Positions 45,392 through 59,730 are shown, counted from the stretch's first letter. The stretch is 64,000 bases of DNA from Epiperipatus broadwayi (GCA_028023455.1 JAQFVV010006341.1:1364001-1428000); one strand, 5' to 3'. The notes: generated by a model not told the origin, from the letters alone. Made by a program: numbers and translations.

Positions 45392-45776
45392 CTTAAATAA
45401 AAAACAAAGCATCAAAGTCATAAAAAAAAAAATACAACAATTAGACACAGAATAATGATATATGATAAACTTTGTGTAAATTCATAATATATAAATAAGA
45501 TTAAATTCAAATTACAAAACAATTAAATTATGCACTATTAATAAGCATATTTTGGAGAAGGAGGGATTATTGCTAACATTGTTGGTATTTTCTTGATCTT
45601 TGACATTTCTATTTCCAAAACTGCCAAATAAAAATAATCTTTAAAAAATAATAGATAATAAACAAACAAAAAAGTAGTATAAGTAAAAATATTTAATTAT
45701 GATCAAGATTATTTATTTTACTTTTTATTTAAAGTTGTAATTATAAATTTTATTAAACGCTCACTATTATTTCAGT

Positions 45777-45925
45777 AATAGTTTTAACAAGGCTGTAAAC
45801 CTTAGCAATGAGCGTCTGAAAAAATCGTCACTAGGGACCTCTGTGTTTTAAAGACCTACAGAGGTCCCTAGTTACGATTTTTTCAGACGCTCATTGCTAA
45901 GGTTTACAGCCTTGTTAAAACTATT
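45777..45925. repeat. Near-perfect hairpin, 68-bp arms, 13-bp loop
   Basis: Arms 45777-45844 and 45858-45925 (AATAGTTTTAACAAGGCTG ... CACTAGGGACCTCTGT and complement) differ at only one or two positions. It lies about 390 bp upstream of the BAZ1B DDT exon in its transcription direction. This is a MITE-like foldback; the family was not identified. Confidence 0.95.
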
Positions 45926-48282
45926 TACTTTTTATTCAAAACACTATATATATATATGCACAAATTTTGTGTACTCTTAAATATCCCTTTCTATAAATAT
46001 ATTACAACTTATAAATTATTAAAAAAAAAAATAAAATTAGTTGATTAAAAGAATAAATCACAAGATACATTACTTTTGATTCAATGTGCACAAATGCTTA
46101 TTATCTAATGCACTGGGTAATGAGTGAAGTCTTTAGTGAAACTCATGCAATTTAATATGAAAAATACAGAAAACAAGTTGGACAGATAGTAGTTAAATAT
46201 TTCAGTAATAGATAGCCAAAGAAACAAATAGAAAAATAAACAAATTCATAATAAAATGCAGTCAAAATGATATAACAAACTCATTAATTCTTTGAAATCA
46301 GCCCTTTCCTGTAAAAAAAAACTTAATAAGCTTCTTCATTTATGATTTCTATAGTTTGTTTCATTATCTTTAATTACAACCATCAAACCTAAAAAAAATA
46401 ATTGACTTATAGACTCAGTACATCATCTAATTTATATTTATATAAATTTACTAAATTTCTGTTTTTCAAAATACTCTCTAGTTTTATTCTTTTCAATTCT
46501 ATATATCCAACAAAGAAAAAATAAACCCAACCTATCTTTTCATTATCTCACAAATCATTTATTTATCATAGAGTCATTTGTCTGTATGTTTGTATGATGT
46601 ATAAGCATTACAGAGATGATTAAGTTTCAATAATTCCATTCAATGGACCAAACTTTATTTTTTGTTTCAATTGAAATTTATAAAAAAAATATTTTAATTC
46701 ATGAGATCAATATTCTTGGAGTCAATCTAAAATGTCCTGATTTTTCAATGAAACAAAATTTAAGTCACGTGTTTTGACCTTCAGAAATCATCAGCCATAA
46801 TAGATGAGAAATTAGGCAACATCTGAGTCAATACATACATATTTAACTAAAGTTAAATAGCATGCTGGAAGCAAGAAAGTAATGGAAGCTATGAAGTAAT
46901 AAGATATCAAACACTTCTCTTACTATATATTTCATAGACAATTACTCAAAATAGCAAGGATTCTAAAGACCTGATTTCTGAGACTAGAAACAATAGTCCA
47001 ATTTGCTTCTAATACCTTGATGTGTAGTCCTATGTCACAACGTTATTAAATTTAATACCAACCGAAAGACTATCAATAATTTGAAATAAACTTAACACAA
47101 GTTTAGTAACAAAATTAACAATAATAAATAAGATTAAAAAGTAATAAATAAATTTGTATTCCTTAAGAAATAAATGTAGTCTCTATTATTTAGCCTCTAT
47201 AGTTGCTTGTTTAGCTTTTCACACACTCAAAATATATATTATAACAACATTTTGCTTATCTTTTAATCACATATATGCTTGTTATAGTTATATATATTGT
47301 AACTCTCACATCTGAGTTTGACAGGCATTGCTTTTATGCAAATATTTTTCTTTGTTATGTATAACAAAATATTAGTCAGTCATGTATGTAGAATAAATGT
47401 TAAAGTGTTTTTAATAAGATAACAATAAGTGTAAAGATAAAATGTGTTACTAGTTTATTTATTTTTAAAATAAAGAATTTTTTTTTAAAAACAAAAAATG
47501 TTCCTATAGGAACCAACAGAAGCTATCTAAAATCGTCTGCATTCGAAGATACGGTGGGAAGAATTGTAACTACTTTGTTGTGTCTTTTATTGTATAGAAG
47601 TCAATAAAATTTTGAAAGAATTTTTAAGTTAATATCATGTATTTTATGAAGTAAAAAACCCTTCAGAATGCTTTACCTCTTTCCAGTATTGTAGCTGAAT
47701 ATGAAACCATGGGCAAAGAAATACTTTTAAATTTAACCTTATTCTGCCGATCTATTCATCACTATTCAATATTGAAGAAATATTTGACATTTACTTGCCA
47801 CAAAAGGAAAAATAGTCATCTAAAGTAATTATTCCATAGAAATATACTTCTATAAATTAATCTGAAAATCTACCCATTTTAAATGCTCAGAAAAAAATTG
47901 CAATGGAAGTCTTATAAAAAAAATGTCAAGGAATGAATAATAAAAAAAAAAGAAGCGAAACTATTACATTGCCAGCAGACATTAACCCAAGCTGATTATT
48001 TATTTGCCAATTTAATAACAGTATTAGGGGAAGGAAAGTAGAGCTCAGAAAATATAAGTGAATGTGTGTGGAAACTTGGTTTTATGCATGTTCAATTTGA
48101 TCGCTGCTTGTGATTATTACAGATTTATCAATTAAAAATAAGTAGTATGTTGTCCTTCCACCATGTATCCAGCTATCTATTAGTTATCTTTAAATTCCCC
48201 TAGACAAAATTAATTTTCAAATATTGTATTTTTTTCATTTTATTGTTAACTTGATTATGACCAACTGTAAAAAGGGCAATTA
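45926..48282. other. AT-rich intronic DNA, no gene seen
   Basis: No supported coding exon or element. This is presumed upstream BAZ1B intron. Confidence 0.5.
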
Positions 48283-48748
48283 CCGTTACAATATATATGT
48301 ATATTGTAACCTATCTGAATGAGATGGGGTATGAAAAAGACAAAAGAGAAAAAAATGCTAATAATGAAATGAGAGAAAGGTGTGAGAAAGAAAGAAGAGA
48401 AAATCCTATTAATGAAATGGAGATAATGATAATGGTAAGGTTAAATGATGGAAAAAAAAAGAATTGAGGAGGAAAAGAAATGGGGAAAAGTAATAGAAAT
48501 GATATATGTAATGGAGAGAGAAAAGAAATGAGATGATTGAAAGATATGAAAGAGAGATATAAGAAGAAGATGGAATAAAGGAGAAAGAAATGAAATGAGA
48601 TGATAGAAGAAACTCTTAACGAATGTTTTAAATGGCCGAGATGATAGAAAGATATGAGAAATGACATGAAAAGAAATGGAATAAAATTGAAATGAAATAA
48701 AATATAAATGAGAGACGCTTAACGACTCGGCTCAGTGGGGTTACAATA
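48283..48748. repeat. Strand-asymmetric purine-rich block
   Basis: It opens with the palindrome GTTACAATATATATGTATATTGTAAC. The plus strand of 48310-48720 is then almost all A and G with recurring GAAATGAGATGA and AGAAAGATATGAGA words. It ends GGGGTTACAATAA, echoing the opening. It looks like a decayed minisatellite and could adopt triplex structure. Confidence 0.6.
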
Positions 48749-49217
48749 AATTTAAAGAAAGAGATGATGATCCAGAGATGTATAATCAAATAAAGGTCAA
48801 ATCCAATACTGATGAACTATAACTACTACAGCATATTCATATTTTAATAAACCATAGAAAAGATTATCTAAAATCACTAATCAATGCTTACCATATTAGT
48901 CATACCAATAGATTATACACTCTCTGAATAAGACCTATGATGCTTTGCTTTAAAATATTATCTTACAGAATTATATTTACTAAACAACAAGAATAAATAA
49001 CCTCAGGGATTTTAAAACTAACACTCTTGTATAAAATTAAAATTTAAGTTAAGTTGCCTAATAAAGAATTATTGTGATTAATAAATAAATGACATCTTAG
49101 CTGACCATAAAATAATTATGACATGTTCAATCTTAAAATAATAGACAAAACAAATATTAATTCACAAAATTTAATATATCAATTTAAATTTAACTAATAA
49201 TGGCCTATTATCTAAGA

Positions 49218-49713
49218 CAGGGGTGGGCAAATAGTGGCCCGAGGGTCACATGCGGCCCGCTAAGACTTTTTATGCGGCCCTCCAAGACAATCAGAAAAAT
49301 CCACCTTGGACTGAGATTTCCTTCCTGTTGCATGACCGAATATTCATCTCATATTTTCCACTAGAATGGCCACATCAATATACATGCGCAGTGTAGATAC
49401 GATGTGCAGTGATTTTCCAGTTGATCTGATTAATTTCAATTTTGTCTTTGCATTAGCAAATATATATATTTCCAACTTTTGTGAAACCATGAATGCTCCA
49501 AAAAAATGTAAAATTGGTAATGAATGTCATGTGTTTAATGAAGAATGGACAAACAAATATTTCTTTGGTAATACAGGGAATAAAGCAGTGTGTTTATTGT
49601 GTCATGAAAAAAAGATGCGGCCCTCCGTTAACCTTCGCTTCCACAAAGTGGCCCCCGATGCAGCCCTCCACCAACCTATGTGGCCCCCGAGCCAAAACAA
49701 TTGCCCACCCCTG
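49218..49713 (+). mobile_element. Deleted hAT element, 496 bp, with perfect 8-bp target duplication
   Basis: The inverted ends are CAGGGGTGGGCAA and TTGCCCACCCCTG. ATCTAAGA flanks both sides (49210-49217 and 49714-49721). GTGGCCCGAGGG / CGGGGGCCAC-type subterminal words also pair. The TIR type is a classic hAT one. The body keeps only the start of a transposase. Confidence 0.95.
49489..49614 (+). pseudogene. hAT transposase N-terminal fragment
   Basis: The ATG at 49489 opens MNAPKKCKIGNECHVFNEEW, then NKYFF and KAVCLLCHEKK. This is the start of a BED-finger transposase, with CLLC as the first zinc pair. The frame then runs into the right TIR, so the rest was deleted. It belongs to the same broad transposase group as the gene at 34720-30663 but not the same element, because the TIRs differ. 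Confidence 0.8.
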
Positions 49714-49721
49714 ATCTAAGA

Positions 49722-52700
49722 TATTACTTGAGCAGAGAAAAGTGCAAGAGTACTTTTAATGCCTTTCCATACTCACAGACAACCACTAAAGACCTCAAAT
49801 GCAAATGAATTAAAATTCTTTAAATACATCAGATTTAAGATGATGTGCAGTAAATATAAGATAAGGTGCAGCTCCTAAAATAATATTAATTAAAATATTC
49901 TTAATCTGATATTGCATAATCTTTAGTCTGAAAGATATACCAATAATTTAAAAAAAATAAATAAACTTTTAACTAAGTATTTAATTAGGTATCTGCTATA
50001 ATGCAATTATCTGTATTTATGATTCAATATGAGAATCATTTACTTTGACATAGCTTTTTTTTTAATTTTCAAGACAATATTAACTATATTTAATTAACTT
50101 AGAATATACTTGTAAATTTCTGAATTGAAGATTCAATAACTTTTACCTTTTAAGATTTTGTGAACTTAGAACCCAAGTCAATAATATATTCTCATATAAA
50201 AGTAAAACAAACAAAACAAAACTTTTGAAATAATGATAATTTGATTTATTAATAATGAGAAGACATGTTTACAAATGTAGTAGAATACAAACAATGCCAA
50301 TACCGCACTAAAATTTAATATAATTATTTGGACTCTTAACAGTTTTATTTAACTTACTCTAATACATTTAATAACCTACAAAGGTTATTCACTGTTACTT
50401 TCTTTTAATAATTATATTTTTCTCAAAAAAAATAAAAAAAATAATAATTTTAAACTTTAATTATCATATGTACTTAATAAGCACACTATTATCCTTCTTT
50501 ATTAGACTAATTGATAACATTATTGAGTCATCTAATAATCAGAATGACACACAGAACTAGGTTTATATTGAAAACCCTAAGCTTAATTTTATACTCCTAA
50601 ACCTAATAAACATTAAGTTGGAATAAGCATATTCAACAATACTTTTTAAAAATATCATCACTAGTTTCACGGATATAACTAATATCATAGCTAGATATAT
50701 GTTTAAATCAGATTAAGCTAATATTAAAATTAGACTAACTTAAGTGTATGGGACAATCATTCATCGAGATCAGTTATACTTTTTTTAAATAACTTTAGTC
50801 CACATAAAATTATTCCCTCAATGTTTTAAAGATAATGATGTAACAAACTTACAAATCCAGCGGCAAAATTCTGGATGAAAATATTAAATTATTATGTGTG
50901 AATTGTAGTTATACCATATGCATATATAACATACTTTAAAATAAATATAACTTATTGTTGGTTAGCTTGTGCGTGATAAAACTATCATAGCTACACAATT
51001 CAAACATTGATATACCTATGAGCCTTAAATTAGCTACAACTACCTGAAGAAATACATTTCCTCAAACAAGCATATCTTGTCATCACAAATATAAAACAAA
51101 TGCAACATCACCTACTGTGGTGGAATTAGCATTAAGTCATCATGAATGATAGGCAAAAAATATAAAAAATACTAAGCTCCTCAGAGCTGGAAAAGAATGT
51201 GGTGTCTTTCAAAAAAAATACCTAACTTTGAGGCAGAAACAAAGATACCTGGAATTCATCTACAATGAATCTGGGAACAGGAAAGATGCACCAGAAAAAC
51301 ACAATCCTCTCATGGTCATGGGATTTCCAATGCTTATAAATGTGATCATCATCACTGAAAAATACAATACAATACCCTCTTTTTGAGGACAAGGACTATC
51401 AAATCATGGAAATACAATACAATAAGGATGGAGTTTTTTCTCTACTCCATAAGCATATTCAAAAATTATGAACTAAGCCTAATTATCCCGAGTTCAAAAT
51501 TGCATATAATAATAATAATATATATTTCTTTATCTGAAGTTCTTTATCCTCTTTTAAAAAAACGCTTCTTTTAAATATAGTTTTTTTAAATAGTTTCCTA
51601 ATAATATTCCAAGACGTATTTATTTTTAAAATTAATTTCCTTTGTTTACTTTTAAATATGAGAGTAGAAATTTTTCTACTGTTCAAAACATTTCTCCGTT
51701 TATATGCTATAATTAATGCCATAAAGTTATTTTTAAATATTGGCAAGTATGACCATTTATAATGTACTCAATAACTATTAATTCATTATTAATCATTATA
51801 GATTGCTTTAAAGTTTTATTTCCAAATACGTGTCCTTTCTTACGGTGTAACTAAGAATTATCCTTTAAAATGTATATATTATCTGTTTGCGTTTAGCTAA
51901 ACAAATCATTTTTATATATGTCAAGATATAAGTAATAACTTTTCTTTTTTTTTTTAAAAAAAAAATCATTCTTTATAGTTTCATTGTAATCGAACGTAGC
52001 AGCTTCTTTATAATGTTCTTTTTTAAACTTAAAAAAAAAAAAAAAATTCTTTTTTTTTACATATACTTTTAATCTAACAGGAAAAATAATTAGCATTTTA
52101 TTTTCAAAATAGTTTAATACCACTGAACGCTTATCTATGGAAATGATTAATAGTTTGTTCCTTAACCTTATTTCCAAGTAAAGAAAATGAAACAAGTTAA
52201 TGCCATATAATATGTGAGACACTTTATTTACTTTAGACATTTTTTAACTATAATTTCTATGTCTCGACTGAAATTCAAATTGTCAGAAAAACGGATTACC
52301 TTTCCTTTTAGCCCTCCAACATTACAGGACAATTTTAAATATTTTAAACATACTTGTATTTTTTTAGAAATATCAAGTTCTTTTAAAAAAAAATACTTTT
52401 ATTAATAAAATTTTTAAGATCCACACCAGTTGAATCCAAACAAGATCAGCCCCTGAATGGTCCCTCGATCTCCGTTTTATCTGACAATTCTTCATCCACC
52501 TACAATTCATTTAAAAACCAATAAAAATTATTTTTTATTAAATTTTAGTATTGTGACAAACCAGTTGTGGAATCAATCTACTGACGTAATCAATATAATT
52601 TTCCCATACCACGTGACCTTCAGCTGCAAAGTCAAAATTTTATTATTAACAAATATTATGCAACAAATGTTTTTTTAAATGATATTTTACATAACACAAT

Positions 52701-55060
52701 AGTAATAAATATAAAATTTAAAGTTATACCCTTTATATTAAACCCTTAAATATTTCATTAAAAATAATTTTATCCACACATTTGCTTTATTTACTTATTT
52801 TAAACAATATGGGAGTTAAATTATTTTTTTATTCTTATGTTTCCATGCCTATGCATGCACATATTCTCACATACATCTGGCTTTACATTGTTTAAAATTA
52901 TTTTTAGAATTACAACAATAAAATGTTAACGATTATTTAATCTAACTAACTTTTATACCTAGAATGCTAAACTATAAAACTAATAACAAATATTCTTATT
53001 TTCTTTTAATAAAAACTTACATATCATTTCTTTTTTTAAAAATTTCTTACTTATTCCAACTTAATAATATCTTATTATTATTCTTTACACATTAGAATAG
53101 ATTATACAATAGCTATTTTAGAATACATTTAATACTATTTATCAATTCACAATTATTTTTTTAACATTTGCTTATGTTAAATTATTACCTAACATTCCTT
53201 ATCAAAACAATTGACACTATTAAAATATTTAGATTATCCTATTTTAATAATTAACTAGTTTAATTTCCATTTTTATCATTATTTTTTTTTAAATCCAAAA
53301 TTTTAACAAAAGGTTAAGCTAAGATAACCTTGATTACCTCTTGGAACTAGGTGACACTTCAGCTAGGTACAATATATATATTTAGATTTATTTATAATTC
53401 ATCAAGTATATAAATATATATAAGCTTTCAGAAACAATAAACTCTCCTATCAATTCAATATTTGCCTTTAACCAGGAATAGTATTATTTCCATAAATGGA
53501 TTATTCTCTCTCAAAGTTTTTTTTTGACTTTGCCTAGCACACAACATACATACTTTTCAGGCACTAATTTAACTACCACACTGCTACTATCCCCATAGTG
53601 CTATTGTGCTACTTGTTCTTAGTTTTAGACCAGCTTTTTTGACATGATTGACCTCTTTCATGTAAATGACTAATTTACATAATAGTCTGTTTATTTTAAT
53701 TGCAAATTTTTACTATCCATATATGTAGATTTTTCTACAGTGAAATTAAATTAAGTCAAAAAACAATCTGTACAATAATTATGAAATGATCTTTATTTAC
53801 AATCTATATAGCAAATGCAGACATTCCACATAGTAATTGCTTCCAAAGTTTGAATATGCAATCAGAGTGGTGAGAAATAAGTGCTTAATTTTACATACAT
53901 ATTTCTTAAGTATGAAATACAATTATTTTGATGTTCTAATGTGAAAAGAAATCTCCCTCGCCTATTGTGATGTTTTAATAACACATGTATTAAAAGGGAA
54001 TATTTGCCATGCCATATTCGTTTCATCTCGATTACATTCTAAAATCGACTCTGAGTCACATGTAAGTCTCTATACCTAAGTTTGAACCTTAAAATTACCC
54101 CAAGAAATAACTATAGAGGTATCTGTATGATCACATATGTATAATAAAATGGTATTATTTAGTCATCATCCCGTTTCGCCTACTATGTTCCATAGTAGTA
54201 TCTTTTTCCTTAGTTTAAACCCATCCCAGTCCACATATATAGGATTCTAACAATTTAATTGTATTAGCGTATATTTACGTGTATTTGCATAAGTGCAAAC
54301 ATCCAATAGTCCATATTAATATTTGTATGTGTATAATGCATATGCCTTTATAAATTTAAAATTTAATAAAAGAATATTATTTTAATCAAGTACGTGAACA
54401 TTGTTATATTTGTGGGAAATACCTACATATATATGCGAAAGAAGCAGTAATGCAATAGATTTAAAAGCATTACAACTCTTTTAAATTAATTTAAAAATTG
54501 CATTACTTTAGTTAAAAAATTCTTTCGTATATAAATTTCTATTCCAGGGTAGTCACACACACATATATATTAAAATGTTTATGAACTTAAACTCCTTTAA
54601 AAAAAGGTTATCTATTTTGATAAAAATGTGTAATTCTTAGAAAACCATCTGCAAGTAATTAATAAAACTTGTAGTCAGAATTTTAATAGTCTTTTAAAAT
54701 AAAAACTACGAACAAAAGGTGACCAGTTTGACAGTTATTGTTTTCGCCAAGAAATGGTTAAAGTTTTTATTTTATGCATTTTTAATTACTGGGAAAATTT
54801 TGAAAAAAGTTGTAAACAAACCGCTTGGATTACCAATTTCTCTGGTATAAATAACTTTGAATTTTGTTGTAGGGAGGTTCACTCATTAATTTGTTTACAT
54901 GAAAACTTCTGGGTAAAACCAACTACTGCCACTCCCTTTCTCAAGAGAAAAATGGTCAATGCTGCAACCGGAGTTCAAGCCCCAAAGCTAATCAGAAAAT
55001 ATCAGAAATGGATCAGCCCAGCCGAGAATGATAATCAACTACAGGAGCCTCGACAGTGAA
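49722..55060. other. AT-rich intronic DNA, no gene seen
   Basis: Several open frames of up to 115 residues are low-complexity Lys/Phe/Asn sequence. The 101-residue frame at 54754-55059 is unrecognised. The stretch 51170-51370 is slightly GC-richer and may be an antisense repeat with a CATCATCACT-like edge. Confidence 0.4.
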
Positions 55061-58000
55061 GACATGCTAACAATTTCCCCAAAATTCTTTTAAAATAACT
55101 ATAAGCTTATAGATGAATCTCTAAAACTTTAAGCTAGCTAAAAATAATCATGCACAAACTTTTAAATTGTAATAATATTTAATAAATCACAAGCTAATTT
55201 CTATCTGTAAAGTATGATTTAAAAGTATGCTAAAATTAATAGCTGTAAACTTGCCTATTTCTTTATAAAACTCTAAATGATTGTTAATAATAACTTCTTT
55301 AATTATTATTCTATCTTTTGAATCTGCGGTCATGCCTTTTCCTTATTTGTTTTATAATTGATGCTATGCCCAGTTCAGAATGGAGATTGATTTTATGAAT
55401 AAACTTCGAGGGGAAGAGATGATTAGACGCTCTCTCCGCGTTAAGTAATGTTGCTCTTTAGCATACAGACTCAAATCTCCGTTCTGAAAACCTAACTACT
55501 TTCGTTAAGCTATTATGTTTAGCTTACTATTATTATTGTATTATCATTAGGTTTGCAAGTAATAAATTAATTAATTAATAAATGCAAGAATGAATTATAA
55601 AGCATACTATATGTATTGTTTAAGTCCCAGATATGCTTTGACCTCCTTTTTAGTTATATTATAAACTATGCAGATTAGGCTAATAAAATTAGATTACTTT
55701 TAAGTATTCCTTTTTAGCATGTTTTAAGAATGCTAATTAATGAACTGGCGTATAAAAGTTTCGCGGAACGAAACTATAGAATTTTGCATACTTTTAGTTA
55801 TTAACTATTATTAAGTTTAGCGTGACGAATATGTCTTTAGGAAGCACATACACCTTGCTGTATGTTTTATATGAATGGGCTTCTGGTTTTAATGGCCACC
55901 CCATCATCTTCTTAGTTTGGACAGCTCTTCTTTAGAACTGGAACACAAGGGTCCAGATTGTTTTTTATAAGCTGCTCCGATCACTGAACTGTGTTCACTT
56001 TATTCACAGAGTCGTACAGTTTACAGGAACAGAGTACTTGATACTGAATCCCGATTATCTACACATTTGAGATGCACACTTCTATAGTAATATATATACG
56101 CCCTAGTATACAAAGCTCCAGTTCATCCCACCATAATGTAATATTTCGGCATTGATCTGAATATGTGATCTGATTTGTATGTATATAATCTGCATAGAGA
56201 GCTTATTGCAGCTTGTTTAAATGTTAATAAATGATCTTTATTAAATGTTATGATAATAAATCATCATTTGTGCACCAACTTAACTGTCGCAAGCCTAATA
56301 GATAGGGCATAGTAAGATTAACGCATGATTAGAGACTGCAGATTATTAAAATTGTAACCAACTCTTAAGTATAGTGCATCAGATGAGATTCTGTTAATCG
56401 CTGATCATTGTTTACACCTGCGTGTGTCCTTTAATGCACTCTGTGTTTATTTAATTTATATTTATTAATTTAAGGCGCAGGTTTAAGCCTTTCACATTAT
56501 TACAATGTTATTTGCTTGTGCTTAATAAATTTGATTAAAATATATTAAATTATAATAACTGTGTTTAGTTTCATTTGTAATTCATCCCAAATGTTAGTTA
56601 AATCCTTTAATTCCAAATTTTAGCTAAGTTTCTTAATATTGTGTACTTATTAATATATGCATTATCTAACCAGCCTTAGGTGTGTGTGTTTTTAAATATT
56701 AGTAATTTAGTTAATATTCTCTGAGTCTCTTGCTCCATCCTTTGCTACTGCCGGCATGTGAACTAAGAAATTCCGAGTGTAGCCTCATATATGTCATTCA
56801 TAGAATAGTAAGTCGTGGAGTCTTGGTGGTGAAGCTGAAGTGCGATTAGATTCGACGTCTCAACTCCTCATCTAAATCAGCAATGGTATAATCTGCCAGA
56901 ACTCAGGATTTTGTTGCGTGAATGTACAAATATGACCGTTACAATATATTAATGCAAGATATCTATTTATTATGTATAGATTTGGTAATAGCTTTATAAG
57001 TTTGATTTATAATTAACTCGATAACCCAAGATTATTAAAATTGCATATATATGGGTGAATCATACATATTATCATGATGCATATGTATAAGACATATTGT
57101 TATTTGGGTTATTTGTTATAGTTTATAAATTTGATTTCTACAATAGTTTGTAAAAGGATCATGCGATTCAAATCTGGCTGGGGATACTGTGTTAATTGAC
57201 GTTTAAAAAGGTATTAAAACAATAGTTATTTGTTGAAAGATGTTTCAGCTCAAAAATAAAAAATCAACTTTATAAATTATTTTACTAAAATTGTATATAT
57301 TATAAGAAAAATATGCTTATCAAATTCAAAAAGTAAAAGGATGGGTTTTGACTAAATTATTTTAAAAAGTATAAATAGAATGAATACTAAGATAAAGGAG
57401 GAATTGCCGTAGTCCATCTTCTTAAAACCATGTAAAAACAAAGAGTAGATTCTTGTTAACATCCTGCTGAAAATTAGACCAAGGACAGGGGTTACTTTTA
57501 TTTCTAAATTTATATGGTATAATATGCTAATGGCGTATTTAGCTGTAAGGCAAAATTATTCAAAAAATGTATAAGTTAATTGAAGGCATGTATATATAGC
57601 TCACCTTTTCTATGTAAAAAAAAAAGAGGAACTTCTAAATTTTGTGAATATATTTAACAAAATCCACACAAATTTGATCTGTAAAATGTTTGAGTAAGCC
57701 CGGGATGGTGATCTCCGTCTACGTCCTGAAAACATTCAAGCTGCTACAATGATAGAAGAAGTCCCATAAAAAACCTGCCATGCTAATGTTACCCGGATAG
57801 AAAGATATGCTGCCTATCCTATGGAGAATAATTGCTACTCTACCCATAGCCAAGAATTGATGAAATCAACAGACGTGCTCCTACCGATTAATCAAAGGTA
57901 AAATTCCTATCATCACCCAAAGCGTGCTAAAATGAACTTTAGGGAATCTAAGTCTAGAGCTACAGATATTTTATAAACCCTATTGAACGTTCAAACTAAA

Positions 58001-58749
58001 TTTTCTTCTCTGAAAAACCTTTTTGTTTAAAATATGGAATTGTGAACTTGTGATCGTTCTATCAAACTGTAATTAATCTTTACTTTTGTGCTAGCAGTAA
58101 CATCTATTACTGTCTTTATAAGTTTACAATTATTAAAATTTCTTACTGATTCATGTCAGAATGTGCCAAATGCTCTTCGAAATCGCGAGTGTATTAAATA
58201 TCTTAAGTTTAGGGGGAAGACATTACAAATTCTATATTTGATATAATAATTATAGAATAAGGTTTAGTTATTCAAATCCTATTTGCTATTTTGAAATTAT
58301 ATTGCTTGGTTATAATCTTTAATTATCTAACAATCATTATAATGTTTGTATTGTTATATGATATGGAGTCCAATTCATTCCATAATAAGTAATTATTCTA
58401 GTTATAGGCCAACCCTATGATGTAAAGTATAATCTATGAACATTTATTGTCACAAATAAATGTAATTCAACCGTAGAGATGTAGTCTAATTGTACATTTT
58501 ATAATTAATCTTAATATCCTTTGAAATGTACATAGCATTATTAAATAATGATTAGTAATATTGGTCAGATTTGTTGGACAAGACTTATGATTAAATCAGT
58601 CCATTTTGTTATTGCATTAGCTTTCAGTGCTTGTTTTGAGATTGGCTTCTGTTGGCAATGCAGATATTCGCTTATTATTTCAAATGCAAACATAATTAGT
58701 TATGTTGATTCATTATAATGTTTGTATGTTGCTGATGTGAATTTGGTGA
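55061..58749. other. Intronic DNA with GC-richer unidentified blocks
   Basis: GC-richer stretches at about 55380-55500, 55860-56160, 56730-56945 and 57680-57930 stand out. The end of one (GTGAATGTACAAATATGACC to GTTACA at about 56948) resembles the end of another at about 60840-60873 (GAGTGAATATACGATTCTGACC to ATTACA), so they may be decayed LTRs. No protein motif was recognised. Confidence 0.3.
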
Positions 58750-58751
58750 TA

Positions 58752-59718
58752 CACCTGGGTCTCTTTTTACGCGGATTTATTTAACGCGATTTTGAAGTTA
58801 TGCGATTCACGTTTCTCCGGAAGTCAAACTCTGATAATGCGCTATTACTTTAAATAATAAATTTTGCGCACTTATGTCATATTGAAAGTAATAGCACATT
58901 ATTGGAATTCGACTTTCATCTTAGTAATTTCAATATTTTCAGTGCTTTATAATAGTAAGATTTTATGCAATAATGAAATTAAAATCAAGATTTCCACATT
59001 TTATGTATACACACATTAAATTTTACAAGATTATAATGTAAATTTGTTCAAACATTGTGCGTGTTAATTTTGCATTTTAAATCACATTCTGTTTTTGCTT
59101 TTTAAAAAAGAATGTAATCAATTATTAATCATTTAGTGTCCGCAAGTTTATTTTTAAAAGGTGAGTAATAGCAGTGGGCACAATTAAAATTGAAAATTAA
59201 AAAATTAAAGACAAAAATAAGAATTTAATTTTTAGCTGTTAGATTAATTACTAATTACGTTGTCACCAGAAAACCATTAACACAACATGAGAGTGACGTT
59301 GACACTAGTTGTATTTCTTTTGTGAAGAATCTGATTTTTTACCAGTTTGCAAATGAACCTGTTTAACGACAAATAGCGATAATAATTAAAATGTGTATAA
59401 AAAAAATGTAAATCACTCTAAATTACGCATAAAAAAATATTGTTTTGAATAAAATTAAATATTATAGTTAAAAAAAGTTTGTCTTGTATCAATTTTTTTC
59501 AAATTTGAAATTTTTTATTAGTCATATTTTATTTCCTTATTTTTTTTTTGCGCAAATTTTAAAGTAATTTTACATTGGTGCTTTGCTTTTAAGCGATCTT
59601 TGAAAAATCACAGTTCGTATCCCCCCTTTTTCAAGATAAGTTATGTCTATTTTTGCGCGATTTTGTTTGCGCATGTTTTCTGAGGAACCTATCTATCACA
59701 TAAAATGAGACCCAGGTG
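58752..59718. mobile_element. TA-flanked DNA transposon remnant (pogo/Tigger-like ends), copy 2
   Basis: The 967-bp unit starts CACCTGGGTCTCTTTTTACG and ends TAAAATGAGACCCAGGTG, with TA at 58750-58751 and 59719-59720. It aligns with the copy at 26919-27894 over most of its length in the same orientation, with a rearranged stretch around 59150-59240. Confidence 0.75.
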
Positions 59719-59730
59719 TATATTTCTTAC

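Noticed and set aside
48311-48667. 118-residue minus-strand frame with Ser/Phe/Leu repeats
   Set aside because: It is the complement of the purine-rich block, so the hydrophobic composition is a by-product of that bias and not a membrane protein.
51893-52240. 115-residue minus-strand frame rich in Lys and Phe
   Set aside because: It arises from poly(A)/poly(T) tracts and has no domain signature.
54754-55059. 101-residue plus-strand frame with cysteines
   Set aside because: Not recognised, single exon, no promoter or splice evidence.
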